DNA of 64,000 nt from positions 496,001 to 560,000 of the forward strand of contig CAVQIM010000001.1 of NCBI GenBank assembly GCA_963712595.1, written 5' to 3'. This document shows, piece after piece, positions 8,540 through 16,705 of this stretch. The notes beneath the pieces were generated by a model. That model searched no databases. It was not told where the DNA came from and saw nothing but the letters and a program-made list of their open reading frames with translations. A program made the position numbers and the translations under genes. The first letter of the stretch is position 1; each line of letters opens with the position of its first letter. The DNA is from VRUE01 sp963712595. Lineage in GTDB: Bacteria; Actinomycetota; Thermoleophilia; Solirubrobacterales; 70-9.

Positions 8540-9174
8540 GCCAGGCCTCGCTCGCGGGCGAGGGCCTCGATCTCGTCGACGACCTGATCGAGGCTGAGGC
8601 CGGTGGTGTCGATCTCGACTGCGTCGGGCGCGGGGCGCAGGGCGCTGTTCTCGCGCGTCTCATCGCGGTCGTCGCGCTCGCGCTGGGCAACCAGCACCGC
8701 GGCGGGGTCCTCGCCGGTCTGCTCCGCGCGGCGGCGGGCCCGCTCCTGCGGCGAGGCGGTGAGGAAGATCTTCAGCGGCGCATCGGGGCTGACCACGGTG
8801 CCGATGTCGCGGCCCTCGGCGACGTAGCGCCCGAGTGCGATCAGCTCACGCTGGCTGGCGACCATCGCCTCGCGCACAGCGGCATGGACGGAGACCCGCG
8901 AGGCGGCCTCGCTGACCCGCGGCTCGCGGATCGCCTCGCTGACGTCGCGCCCGTCGAGCTCGACCCGCTCGCCGTCGAGGCCGATCGCCAGCGAAGTCGC
9001 GATCTCCCCCACCGCCGCCGCATCGTCGGGATCGACGCCGCCTTCGAGCGCGGCCAGCGCCACGCAGCGGTACATCGCCCCCGAGTCGAGGTAGGTGAAG
9101 CCGAGTCGCACCGCGAGCGCGCGGGCAACCGTCGACTTGCCGGCCCCCGCGGGCCCGTCGATCGCGATCAGCAT
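8536..9174 (-). CDS. cmk: cytidylate kinase
   Basis: Phosphorylates CMP and dCMP. 212 residues. The P-loop GPAGAGKST is at residues 7-15 and is followed by the substrate motif YLDSGAMYR. Also visible are GRDIGTVV and the lid region FLTASPQERARRRAEQ. The ATG at 9174 is chosen because the P-loop normally begins six to eight residues from the start; the frame is open further upstream, but that overlaps aroA and is not conserved. It lies 19 bp after aroA and overlaps der. Confidence 0.95.
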   Translation of the reverse strand: MLIAIDGPAGAGKSTVARALAVRLGFTYLDSGAMYRCVALAALEGGVDPDDAAAVGEIATSLAIGLDGERVELDGRDVSEAIREPRVSEAASRVSVHAAVREAMVASQRELIALGRYVAEGRDIGTVVSPDAPLKIFLTASPQERARRRAEQTGEDPAAVLVAQRERDDRDETRENSALRPAPDAVEIDTTGLSLDQVVDEIEALARERGLA

Positions 9175-9193
9175 GGGCGGCAGCGTACGGGCG

Positions 9194-10489
9194 TCAGCTC
9201 TTCGACAGCGATGCGAGGTCGGAGACGAAGCCCGGGTAGCTGACCGCGGCGGCCTCCATGCCGGCGACCTCCACTCCCTCGCGGGAGGCAAGGCCGGCGA
9301 CCGCGCCGAGCATCGCGATCCGGTGGTCGCCATGGGAGTCGATCGCCCCGCCCCGCAGGCCGCCGCCACCTTCGATCCTCATCCCGTCCTCGCGCGGCTC
9401 GACAGCCGCTCCGAGCGCCGCAAGCGCTTCGCTGGTCGTGGCGATGCGGTCGGACTCCTTGCGGCGCAGCTCGGCGGCGTCGCGGATCGTCGTCTCGCCC
9501 TCGGCAAAGCAGGCTGCCAGCGCCACCAACGGCAGCTCGTCGATCGCCAGCGGGATCTCCCTGCCGCCGACCTCTGCCCCGTGCAGGGCGCCCGCGCGAG
9601 CGCGGATCGTCCCGGTCGGCTCGCCACCGCGCTCGCCCACCGGCTCGACCTCGACCTCCGCCCCCATCTGCTCGATGATGCGCAGCAGCCCGGTCCGGGT
9701 CGGGTTGAGCCCGACGCCCTCCAGCGCGACCTCGCTGCCCGGCACGAGCAGCGCCGCGACGAGGAAGAAGGCGGCCGAGGAGAAGTCGGTCGGAACGGCG
9801 ATCTCGCCCGGCTCCAGGCGCTTGGCGGGACGCACCGAGATCCCCCCGCTCAGCCAGGCGATCTGGGCGCCGGCCGCGGAGAGCATGCGCTCGCTGTGGT
9901 CGCGGCTGCGCAGCGGCTCCCCGACCCAGGTCTCCCCCTCGGCGAGGAGGCCGGCGAAGAGCAGGCATGACTTGACCTGCGCGCTCGCCACCGGCAGCTC
10001 GTAGGAGATCCCGTGCAGCGGCGCCGCCTCGACCTGCAGCGGCGGCAGGCGATCCTCCCGGCAGCCCAAGCGGGCGCCCATCTCCCGCAGCGGCAGCGCG
10101 ATCCGGTCGACCGGCCGGCGCCGGATCGACTCGTCGCCGTCGAGCGTCCAGCTGCCCTCGGGCTGCCCGGCCAGCCAGCCGGGAAGCAACCGCAGCAGAG
10201 TGCCAGCGTTGCCGACGTCGATCGCGGCGGGCGAGGCGCCGCGCAGGCCGACTCCGCGCACGCGGATCGTCGGCTCGATCGCGGTCGCGCTCACCCCCTC
10301 GACGCCGGCGCCGAGCGCCTGCACCGCGGCCAGGGTCGAGCGGGTGTCGGCGGAGTCGAGGTAGCCCTCGATCGCCGTCTCCCCCTCGCCCATCGCCGCG
10401 ATCAGCGCCGCGCGGTGGGAGATCGACTTGTCCGCGGGCGGGCGCAAGCGCCCGCGCAGCGGTCCGGCCGGGTCGAAGCGGGTCGCCAC
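9194..10489 (-). CDS. aroA: EPSP synthase (3-phosphoshikimate 1-carboxyvinyltransferase)
   Basis: Sixth step of the shikimate pathway: joins shikimate-3-phosphate and phosphoenolpyruvate. 431 residues. The N-terminal substrate motif is PADKSISHRAALIAAM, the PEP-binding motif is VGNAGTLLRLLPG, and later conserved blocks include AQVKSCLLFAGLLAEG, RRKESDRI and DHRIAMLGAVAGL. The GTG at 10489 places the conserved motif 16 residues in and fits the 8-bp gap after tyrA. It lies in the aromatic block hisC-aroF-tyrA-aroA. The alanine in NAGT, which replaces the usual glycine that follows NxG in some classes, was not analysed further; glyphosate class is undetermined. Confidence 0.95.
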   Translation of the reverse strand: MATRFDPAGPLRGRLRPPADKSISHRAALIAAMGEGETAIEGYLDSADTRSTLAAVQALGAGVEGVSATAIEPTIRVRGVGLRGASPAAIDVGNAGTLLRLLPGWLAGQPEGSWTLDGDESIRRRPVDRIALPLREMGARLGCREDRLPPLQVEAAPLHGISYELPVASAQVKSCLLFAGLLAEGETWVGEPLRSRDHSERMLSAAGAQIAWLSGGISVRPAKRLEPGEIAVPTDFSSAAFFLVAALLVPGSEVALEGVGLNPTRTGLLRIIEQMGAEVEVEPVGERGGEPTGTIRARAGALHGAEVGGREIPLAIDELPLVALAACFAEGETTIRDAAELRRKESDRIATTSEALAALGAAVEPREDGMRIEGGGGLRGGAIDSHGDHRIAMLGAVAGLASREGVEVAGMEAAAVSYPGFVSDLASLSKS

Positions 10490-10497
10490 TCGCGCCT

Positions 10498-11586
10498 CTA
10501 CCCGCCGTCGGCGACGACGCTCGCAGTGTGGCCCAACTCGCGCACCAACGCGATTGCCCGCCCTGCCTGCTCGTCGCCCGCGACCCAGAGCGACACCGCG
10601 CCCGAGGTCATGTCCGGCGCCGGGTAGAGCGCCATGTCCTCGATGTTGACCCCCGCCTCGCCGAGGGCGAGAGCCAGCTCGGCAATCGTTCCCGGCCGGT
10701 TGGCGACGACCACCCGCAGCTCGCGCAGCGCCCCGCCCGAGAGCTCGGCCTCGAGCAGCCGGCGCCGGTCGGCCGCGGCCGCGGAGTGCCACTCGGTTAC
10801 GGCCTCGCGCTCGCCCCGGCGGATCAGCTCGGCCGCCTCGCGCAGGCGGGCGGCGACGTCGTCGACCGCCTCCGCCACCGCCTCGCGGTTGCTGGCGAAG
10901 ATGTCGCCCCAGATCGCCGGGTTGGCGCCCGCCACCCGGGTCGTGTCGCGGAAGCTCGGCCCCACCTCCGGCATCCGCTCGGAGTCGCGGGTCAGCTCGG
11001 CGGCGGCCTGACCGACCAGCACGTTGGCGACCACGTGCGGCAGGTGACTGACCGTTGCCATCAGGCGGTCGTGGGCCTCGGCGTCGATCGCCTGCACCCG
11101 TGCGCCGAGGCCGGCAATCGTGCGCTGCAGACGGTCGTAGAGGAGGCCGCTGGAGCGCTCGGGTTTGGGGGTCAGGTACCAGCGCGCCCCCTCGAAGAGG
11201 TCCTCCCGGGCGTTCGCCACCCCCGACGTCTCCGCCCCCGCCAGCGGGTGGCCGCCGATGAAGCGCTCGTCGGAGCCGAGGGCGGCGACGATGTCGTGCT
11301 TGGTCGAGCCGACGTCGGTGACGACCGCATCGGGGCCGCAGGCCTCCAGCGCGCTGCGGGCCAGCTCGGCCAGCCCCGAGACCGGCGCCGCGCAGAAAAC
11401 CACCTCGGCCCCGTCACAGGCCTCCGCCGGCGTGCCCGCCCCGCGACCGAGAACACCGGCCTCGATCGCGTTCGCAACGGTCTCGGAGTCCGGGTCGTAA
11501 CCGACCACATCGGCCTCCAGCCGCCGCCTGGCGGCGAGCCCGATCGAGCCTCCGATCAGGCCGACGCCGAGGACGGCGATCCTCAT
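10498..11586 (-). CDS. tyrA: prephenate dehydrogenase with C-terminal ACT domain
   Basis: Converts prephenate to 4-hydroxyphenylpyruvate for tyrosine synthesis. 362 residues. The Rossmann dinucleotide motif is VLGVGLIGGSIG at 5-16. Catalytic-region blocks are VTDVGSTKHDIV, IGGHPLAGAETSG (substrate histidine) and TVSHLPHVVANVL. A C-terminal ACT domain (about 290-362, starting LRELRVVVANRPGTIAELA) implies allosteric control, probably by tyrosine. The ATG shares one base with the aroF stop (TGATG), indicating translational coupling. Confidence 0.94.
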   Translation of the reverse strand: MRIAVLGVGLIGGSIGLAARRRLEADVVGYDPDSETVANAIEAGVLGRGAGTPAEACDGAEVVFCAAPVSGLAELARSALEACGPDAVVTDVGSTKHDIVAALGSDERFIGGHPLAGAETSGVANAREDLFEGARWYLTPKPERSSGLLYDRLQRTIAGLGARVQAIDAEAHDRLMATVSHLPHVVANVLVGQAAAELTRDSERMPEVGPSFRDTTRVAGANPAIWGDIFASNREAVAEAVDDVAARLREAAELIRRGEREAVTEWHSAAAADRRRLLEAELSGGALRELRVVVANRPGTIAELALALGEAGVNIEDMALYPAPDMTSGAVSLWVAGDEQAGRAIALVRELGHTASVVADGG

Positions 11587-12665
11587 CAGCCGCGCCGCGC
11601 CTCTACCGCCGCGGCCATCTGGCCGACCGTCGAAACCGTCGTGTCCCAGTCCATGCAGGGGTCGGTGATCGACTGCCCGTAGACCAGGTCCGTGCCGTCG
11701 CCGAGGTCCTGGCGGCCCTCGACCAAGAAGGACTCGAGCATCATCCCGACCAGGGCGCGGTTGCCGTCGGCGACCTGGTCGGCGATCTGCCCGGCGGCGA
11801 CCATCTGCATGCCGGGGTCCTTGTCGCTGTTGTCGTGGGACGCATCGACCACGACGCGCTCGGGAAGGCCCGCCTCGCGCAGCAACAGCAGCGCCTCGTC
11901 GACGCCTTCGGGGTAGTGATTCGGCGTCCCCCGGCCGCCGCGCAGGATCACGTGGCCGTCGGGATTGCCGGTCGTGTAGAGGATCGCCGGCTTGCCGGCG
12001 TCATCGATGCCGGGGAAGGCGTGGTGAGCAGCCGCGGCGCGGACCGCGTCGACGGCGACCTGGATATTGCCGTCGGTGCGGTTCTTGAAGCCGATCGGCA
12101 TCGAGAGGCCGGAGCCGAGCTGGCGGTGGATCTGGCTCTCCGTCGTGCGCGCCCCGATCGCCCCCCAGGAGACGGCGTCGGCGATGTACTGCGGCGTGAT
12201 CGGGTCGAGGAACTCGGTCCCCACCGGCAAGCCGACGTCGAGCACTTCGAGCAGCAGCTTGCGGGCCATCCGCAGGCCGGTGTTGACGTCGCCGGAGCCG
12301 TCGAGGTGAGGATCGTTGATCAGGCCCTTCCAGCCCGTCGTCGTGCGCGGCTTCTCGAAGTAGACGCGCATCGCAATCAGCACCTCGCCGTTCAGATCGC
12401 GCGCCAGCTCGGCGAGCGAGCCGGCGTAGTCGAGCGCCGCCACGGGGTCGTGCACGCTGCACGGGCCAACCACGACCAGAACCCGGTCGTCGCTGCCGTC
12501 GAGGATGTTGCCGACTTCGCCGCGACCCCGAACCACCGCTTTCTCGCGCTCTTCCCCCAACGGCAGCTCCTCGAGCAGCCGTTCCGGCGAGACCAGCTCC
12601 TCGATCCGCTCGATCCGCTGGTCGCGGACCCGGTCTCGCGTCTCTCCCTGCATCCCGATCATCAT
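11586..12665 (-). CDS. aroF: DAHP synthase, AroG/AroF (class I alpha) type
   Basis: First shikimate-pathway enzyme, condensing PEP and erythrose-4-phosphate. 359 residues of the E. coli AroF/G/H kind, not the class II type common in many actinobacteria. Diagnostic blocks are VVGPCSVHDP, MRVYFEKPRTTTGWKG, TEFLDPITPQYIAD, GARTTESQIHR, GFKNRTDG and DASHDNSDKDP. The ATG at 12665 is preceded by GGAAGGTGAAGG, a good ribosome site; a longer frame upstream runs into a repeat-like region. No separate regulatory domain is visible beyond the N-terminal helix (about 10-60) that mediates feedback in this class. Confidence 0.94.
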   Translation of the reverse strand: MMIGMQGETRDRVRDQRIERIEELVSPERLLEELPLGEEREKAVVRGRGEVGNILDGSDDRVLVVVGPCSVHDPVAALDYAGSLAELARDLNGEVLIAMRVYFEKPRTTTGWKGLINDPHLDGSGDVNTGLRMARKLLLEVLDVGLPVGTEFLDPITPQYIADAVSWGAIGARTTESQIHRQLGSGLSMPIGFKNRTDGNIQVAVDAVRAAAAHHAFPGIDDAGKPAILYTTGNPDGHVILRGGRGTPNHYPEGVDEALLLLREAGLPERVVVDASHDNSDKDPGMQMVAAGQIADQVADGNRALVGMMLESFLVEGRQDLGDGTDLVYGQSITDPCMDWDTTVSTVGQMAAAVEARRG

Positions 12666-12925
12666 CTTGCCTTCACCTTCCTCCACGCTCAAGAGCCTAC
12701 TTCCGGTTTGGCTCCGCCGCGCTAGCGCGCCGCGAACCAGAGTCACCTACGACGCCCGGCCAGACTCTCTTCGGTGCGGCTCTCGCCGCGCGGCCGGACG
12801 CCTAGCTAAATCGCCAGTAATAGGAGAAGCGAGCAGGGAGAGCCGCGGCGCCGGTGGCGCGGTGGAGGCGGCTCGTGTAAGTGGATCGCTTCACCTTTCC
12901 TGACTTTGTAGCAGGCGCGCCGCGA
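12666..12925. other. intergenic region hisC-aroF
   Basis: 260 bp between the hisC stop and the aroF start with no credible gene. Near the aroF end, 12712-12741 weakly resembles the start of the 60-bp family C repeat (CTCCGC, then a GC palindrome, then AACCAGAG). A GC-rich hairpin lies around 12845-12875, and an imperfect repeat GTGTAAG/CTTCAC lies near 12875-12893. A promoter or attenuator for aroF-tyrA-aroA could sit here, but I see no clear leader peptide or terminator. Confidence 0.4.
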
Positions 12926-14020
12926 TTAGTCGAGGATCTCGGCCATCGCGCCGAGGAAGCGGCCGTTCTCCTCGGACGTGCCGTAGGAGACGCGGATGTG
13001 ACCCGGATCGCCGAGGGGCGTGCCAGGGCGCACGGCAATCTGGCGCTCGGCGAGGGCGGCGACGACTTCCCCCTCGTCGGCCTCGCCGAGGTCGATCCAG
13101 GAGAAGTTGGCGTGCGTATCCGAGGTCTCCAGGCCAAGCGCGCCCAGACCCTCCTCGACCCGAAGGCGCTCGGCGATCGTGCTCTCGACCCGGCGCGTGA
13201 CGTCGTCCTGGTGCAGGATCGCCTCGGCGCCCGCGGCCTGGGCGAGCGCGTTGACGCTGAAGGGCTGGCGCACCGCGTCGACGGCGCCGCGAAACTTCGG
13301 CGAGCCGAGCGCGTAACCGACCCGCAGACCGGCCAGCCCGTAGCACTTGCTGAAAGTGCGCAGCACGACGAGGTTCGGCAGGTCGGCGAGCAGGTCGACG
13401 GTCGCGTCGGGGTCGTCGTGCGCCTGGAACTCGACGTAGGCCTCGTCGAGGATGACCGTTACGTGCGCCGGCAGGCCCTCGCAGAAGGAGGCGACCTCCG
13501 CCACAGGACGGTGGGTACCGGTTGGGTTGTTCGGATTGCAGACGAGGACCAGCTGGGTCGCCGCCGTGACCTCGGCCGCCATCGCATCGAGGTCGTGGAT
13601 ATCTCCCTCGGCGAGCGGCACGCGGATCTCTCGCGCCCCGGTCAGCGCCGGCAGGTACGGGTACATCGAGAAGGCGGGCCAGGAGTAGAGGATCTCGGCG
13701 CCGGGCTCGCAGAGAGCGTCGGCAGCAGCGAGCAGGATCTCGCAGGAGCCGTTGCCGACCGCTACGCGGGCAGGGTCAGTGTCGTGGCGCTCGGCGATAC
13801 GGCGGCGCAGCAGGGTGGCGTCGGGGTCGGGATAGCGGTTCATCGCGCCCGCCGCGGCGGCGATCGCCTCGACCACCTTCGGGTGCGGCGGAACCGGAGA
13901 CTCGTTGGAGGCGAGCTGGGCGATCCCCCCCGAGGCGATCGCCTCGGGCGCCTGCCCGGTCGGAACCCCAGCCTGATACCCCGGCATGCGGGCGAGCTTC
14001 TCGGCAAAGGTGACGCTCAT
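12926..14020 (-). CDS. hisC: HisC-family aminotransferase
   Basis: PLP-dependent class I/II aminotransferase, about 364 residues. The substrate-loop ASNESPVPPHPKV, NNPTGT, DEAYVEF and the PLP lysine motif RTFSKCYGLAGLRVGYALG are all characteristic of histidinol-phosphate aminotransferases. In this setting, between chorismate mutase and the DAHP synthase-prephenate dehydrogenase pair, it may act (also or only) on phenylpyruvate or hydroxyphenylpyruvate; that is inference from position and from the known substrate overlap in this family. The ATG at 14020 (MSVTFAEKLARMPGYQAG) gives the usual N-terminus. No other his genes are in the window. Confidence 0.88.
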   Translation of the reverse strand: MSVTFAEKLARMPGYQAGVPTGQAPEAIASGGIAQLASNESPVPPHPKVVEAIAAAAGAMNRYPDPDATLLRRRIAERHDTDPARVAVGNGSCEILLAAADALCEPGAEILYSWPAFSMYPYLPALTGAREIRVPLAEGDIHDLDAMAAEVTAATQLVLVCNPNNPTGTHRPVAEVASFCEGLPAHVTVILDEAYVEFQAHDDPDATVDLLADLPNLVVLRTFSKCYGLAGLRVGYALGSPKFRGAVDAVRQPFSVNALAQAAGAEAILHQDDVTRRVESTIAERLRVEEGLGALGLETSDTHANFSWIDLGEADEGEVVAALAERQIAVRPGTPLGDPGHIRVSYGTSEENGRFLGAMAEILD

Positions 14021-14164
14021 GGCAAAGAGTTTGCCCGATATGCGAATAACGGCGCCGGGCCAAGCGTCGGAGCCGACCGGCGAGACATGCGCAGCCGACA
14101 TTCACCCCACCCAGGGGTGTCAAAGTCGGATGCGCCGAGCCGCACCGCGCCGCGCCCGGCGCCG

Positions 14165-14539
14165 CTATTGGGCGGCGTGAAGGTCGGCGCGGAGCTCCTG
14201 GGTAGCTCCTAAATAGACGTGCGCGGGCTTGTGGCCGACCGGGGCGTAGTAGTGCACCATTGCCCGGATCACCCGCGGCATCGCGCCTGGCACGTCGATC
14301 TCCCGCGCGCAGATCAGCGGAACCGAGTCGAGCCCGAGCCGGCGCGCGGCGACTGCGGGGAACTCGGCGTCGAGGTCCTGCGTGGTGGTGAAGAGGCAGC
14401 TGACCATCGCCTCCGCGCTCAGCTCGTTGCGATCGAGCAGCTCCCGCATCAGCGTCTCGGTGGCACCGACGATCGCATCGGCCTCGTTGGCCTCCGCCTG
14501 GACGGCGCCGCGGACCGCGAACAGTCGCTCCTCACCCAT
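14165..14539 (-). CDS. aroH: chorismate mutase, AroH type
   Basis: Rearranges chorismate to prephenate, feeding TyrA. 124 residues with the trimeric Bacillus AroH-like fold rather than the all-helical AroQ fold. Supporting blocks are FAVRGAVQAEANEADAI (substrate arginine), SCLFTTTQDLDAEFPA and PLICAREIDVPGAMPRVIR (the second arginine and the CxxE-like segment), ending HVYLGATQELRADL. ATG at 14539 is preceded by GGAGG with seven-base spacing; that ribosome site abuts the family C repeat. Together with tyrA and the hisC-type transaminase this gives a complete route to tyrosine. Confidence 0.92.
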   Translation of the reverse strand: MGEERLFAVRGAVQAEANEADAIVGATETLMRELLDRNELSAEAMVSCLFTTTQDLDAEFPAVAARRLGLDSVPLICAREIDVPGAMPRVIRAMVHYYAPVGHKPAHVYLGATQELRADLHAAQ

Positions 14540-14547
14540 CACACCAC

Positions 14548-14607
14548 CTCCGCTTCGCTCCCGGCGCGAAGAACCAGAGATGCACGCTTGGTCGCTCCGC
14601 GATCACG
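14548..14607 (-). repeat. family C 60-bp repeat, copy 1 (5' of aroH)
   Basis: A 60-bp unit fills the gap between the rluB stop and the aroH ribosome site; it even contains the rluB stop codon. It matches 16637-16696 at 55 of 60 positions, in the same orientation and in the same place relative to a downstream gene. Plus-strand ends are CTCCGCTTCGCTC and TCGCTCCGCGATCACG. A six-pair stem (CTTCGC / GCGAAG) can form in this copy. Confidence 0.8.
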
Positions 14608-15298
14608 AGCCGGAATCTTCCCAGAGGCGGGCGATGTCGTCGTCGCCGAGCCGGCGCGCCCCGCCGAGAGGCAGCGATCCCAGCTCGATTGGGCCGAAGC
14701 GGACGCGCCGCAGCCTCACCACCCGGTTGCCCACCGCTTCGGCCATGCGGCGCACCTGGCGGTTGCGCCCCTCGCGCAGGACGATCTCGATCTCGCGCTC
14801 GCCCAGGCGCTGTACCTCAGCGGGAGCGGTGGGGCCGTCCTCGAGCTCGACCCCGCGCGCCAGCCGGTGCAGGTCGGCATCTGCAGGCGGGCGCTTCAGC
14901 TCCGCCCGGTAGGCCTTGGAGACCCCGTAGCGGGGATGCGTCAGCCGGTTGGCCAGCTCCCCGTCGTTGGTCAGCAGCAGCAACCCGGTCGAGTCGGCGT
15001 CGAGCCGCCCAACCGGATAGAGCCGCGCAACCGAGTCGACCAGCTCGACCACAGCCGGCCGCTTGCCGGGCTCCCGCGCGGTCGAGACCACCCCCGCCGG
15101 CTTGTTGACCACCCAAACCTCCCGCACCTCCTCCCCAACCGGACTCCCATCGACGCGCACGTCATCCCCAGCTCCAACATCCCGCGCCGGGTCGGTCACC
15201 ACCTCCCCCCCAACCGTCACCCGCCCCTTGGCCACGATCAGCTCAGCTTTCCGCCGCGAAGCGACTCCCCCGTGGGCGAGGAACTTCGCCAGCCTCAC
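14603..15298 (-). CDS. rluB: 23S rRNA pseudouridine synthase, RsuA/RluB family
   Basis: Pseudouridine synthase with an N-terminal S4 RNA-binding domain (VRLAKFLAHGGVASRRKAELIVAKGRVTVGG, about residues 1-60) and the catalytic motif PVGRLDADSTGLLLLTNDG containing the catalytic aspartate. The conserved EGRNRQVRRM block is near the C-terminus. About 231 residues from the GTG at 15298, where the conserved S4 start falls; a GTG at 15325 adds nine residues and would sit two bases from the scpB stop. The scpA-scpB-rluB order is classic for Gram-positive bacteria, hence the RluB assignment. Confidence 0.9.
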   Translation of the reverse strand: MRLAKFLAHGGVASRRKAELIVAKGRVTVGGEVVTDPARDVGAGDDVRVDGSPVGEEVREVWVVNKPAGVVSTAREPGKRPAVVELVDSVARLYPVGRLDADSTGLLLLTNDGELANRLTHPRYGVSKAYRAELKRPPADADLHRLARGVELEDGPTAPAEVQRLGEREIEIVLREGRNRQVRRMAEAVGNRVVRLRRVRFGPIELGSLPLGGARRLGDDDIARLWEDSGS

Positions 15299-15326
15299 GA
15301 GAAGGTCGCGGGAGAGGGCCCCCACA

Positions 15327-15899
15327 TCACGGCTCGGCCCGCTGCTCCCCAGCCTTCAGCAGCCGCTCCCGCAGCTCCCGCTCGTCCTCCGGCGTCGGAT
15401 CGAACCGCGACGGATCTGGAAGCTGGTCCAGTCCGGTCAGGCCAAAGAGCCGCTCGAACAGCTCCGTCGTCTTGAAGATCGCGGCGCCGAACTGCGAGCG
15501 CCCGGACTCCTCGATCAGGCCGCGCTCGGCCAGCGTCTGCACCGCCGACTCCGAGGAGACACCGCGGATCCGCGCCACCTCCGGCCGGGTCACCGGTTGC
15601 AGATAGGCGACGATCGCCAGCGTCTCGGCCTGAGCCTGGGTCAGCGGCGGCGTGCGCGGCTTGGCCAGCAGCCGCCGCGCAGCGGCCTCGCTGGCGGGAT
15701 CGCTAGCCAGCGCGAAGCCGCCGGCCACCTCGCGCAGAACGACACCACGTTTGCCCTCGGCGAGATCCTCCCGAAGCAACTCGATCGCCTCCTCGACCTG
15801 ACCCTCGGTCGCCTCCGCCGCCTCGGCCAGGTCGCGGCCGCTGACCGGCTGCGGCGAGAGGAAGAGCAGCGCCTCGATCGTGCGAGTGAGATCGCTCAC
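15327..15899 (-). CDS. scpB: segregation and condensation protein B
   Basis: Winged-helix kleisin-interacting subunit of the Smc-ScpAB condensin. 190 residues. The two winged-helix domains are recognisable from the start IEALLFLSPQPVSGRDLAEA and the very conserved LAIVAYLQPVTRPEVARIRGVSSESAVQTLAERGLIEE. The GTG start overlaps the scpA stop (GTGA). C-terminal tail is short and charged. Acts with ScpA on chromosome organisation. Confidence 0.93.
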   Translation of the reverse strand: MSDLTRTIEALLFLSPQPVSGRDLAEAAEATEGQVEEAIELLREDLAEGKRGVVLREVAGGFALASDPASEAAARRLLAKPRTPPLTQAQAETLAIVAYLQPVTRPEVARIRGVSSESAVQTLAERGLIEESGRSQFGAAIFKTTELFERLFGLTGLDQLPDPSRFDPTPEDERELRERLLKAGEQRAEP

Positions 15900-16627
15900 G
15901 CCGGCATCTCCTTCTTTCGGATCGAGATCGGCCCGAAGGGCTCGCTCTGCTCCCAGGTCGCCTCGCCTTTGCGGTAGAGGTCGAGCAGGGCGAAGAGCGT
16001 CACCGCCTGGGTGAGCCGGTCCTCGCCCCCGAACTGCTCGTCGAAGTCGATGCTTCCGTGCGCGCGGAGGGCGTCGCGCAGCGCCCGCAGTCGCTTTTCC
16101 AGCGAGACGGTCGGGCGGATGTGGTCGAGGTTGAGCTCGGGCGGCGTGGCGAGGAGGTCGCCGAGGGCAGAGCCAAGCCGGTCGGGGTCGTAGGCGGCGG
16201 TCGCCGCCTCGAGCGCGACCCGGCGCAGCTCCGACGGCAGCGGGGCCGACCGGTACAGGTAGCCGCGCTCGGCCTCGAAGCGCTGCTCCAGCGTGGCCGC
16301 CGCCTCGCGGTAGCGGCGGTACTCGAGCAGACGCGCCAAGAGCTCCTCGACCGCCTCCTCGGGGGTGACGTCCTCGAGGCCCTCCTCTTCCCCCGGCAGC
16401 AGCAGGCGCGACTTCAGCTCCAGCAGAGCGGCGATCAGGACGAGGAACTCGGTCGCGACGTCGAGCTCCAGCTCCCCCTCGCGCTCGAGGTGCTCGACGT
16501 AGGCGACGATCACCTCGGCCAGCTCGACCTCGAGCAGGCTGACCTCCTCGCGCAGGACGACCGCCATCAGGAGGTCGAAGGGTCCGGCGAAGACGTCGAG
16601 GTCGAGGTCCAGCTCGGCGACGGTCAC
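15896..16627 (-). CDS. scpA: segregation and condensation protein A (kleisin)
   Basis: Kleisin subunit bridging Smc heads. About 243 residues. Family signature at the N-terminus: FAGPFDLLMAVVLREEVSLLEVELAEV, then ATEFLVLIAALLELKSRLLLP, and a C-terminal winged-helix segment ending VTLFALLDLYRKGEATWEQSEPFGPI. The GTG at 16627 is favoured; a TTG six bases upstream is also in frame but sits too close to the GGAG. The gene is preceded by the family C 60-bp repeat, 10 bp upstream. Confidence 0.92.
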   Translation of the reverse strand: MTVAELDLDLDVFAGPFDLLMAVVLREEVSLLEVELAEVIVAYVEHLEREGELELDVATEFLVLIAALLELKSRLLLPGEEEGLEDVTPEEAVEELLARLLEYRRYREAAATLEQRFEAERGYLYRSAPLPSELRRVALEAATAAYDPDRLGSALGDLLATPPELNLDHIRPTVSLEKRLRALRDALRAHGSIDFDEQFGGEDRLTQAVTLFALLDLYRKGEATWEQSEPFGPISIRKKEMPA

Positions 16628-16636
16628 GGACAACGG

Positions 16637-16696
16637 CTCCGCTTCGCTCGCGGCGCGGAGAACCAGATATGGACGCTTGCTCGCTCCGCGATCACG
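16637..16696 (-). repeat. family C 60-bp repeat, copy 2 (5' of scpA)
   Basis: Second copy of the 60-bp unit, 55/60 identical to 14548-14607. It fills the space between the trpS stop at 16706 and the scpA start. The five differences include a C...G to G...C pair swap at unit positions 36 and 44, which would preserve a base pair. The alternative six-pair stem CTCCGC / GCGGAG forms in this copy. Confidence 0.8.
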
Positions 16697-16705
16697 GGTC
16701 CAAAG

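Noticed and set aside
14121..14164. Promoter for hisC suggested by a TTGACA on the minus strand
   Set aside because: No acceptable -10 box lies 16-18 bases downstream; left unannotated.
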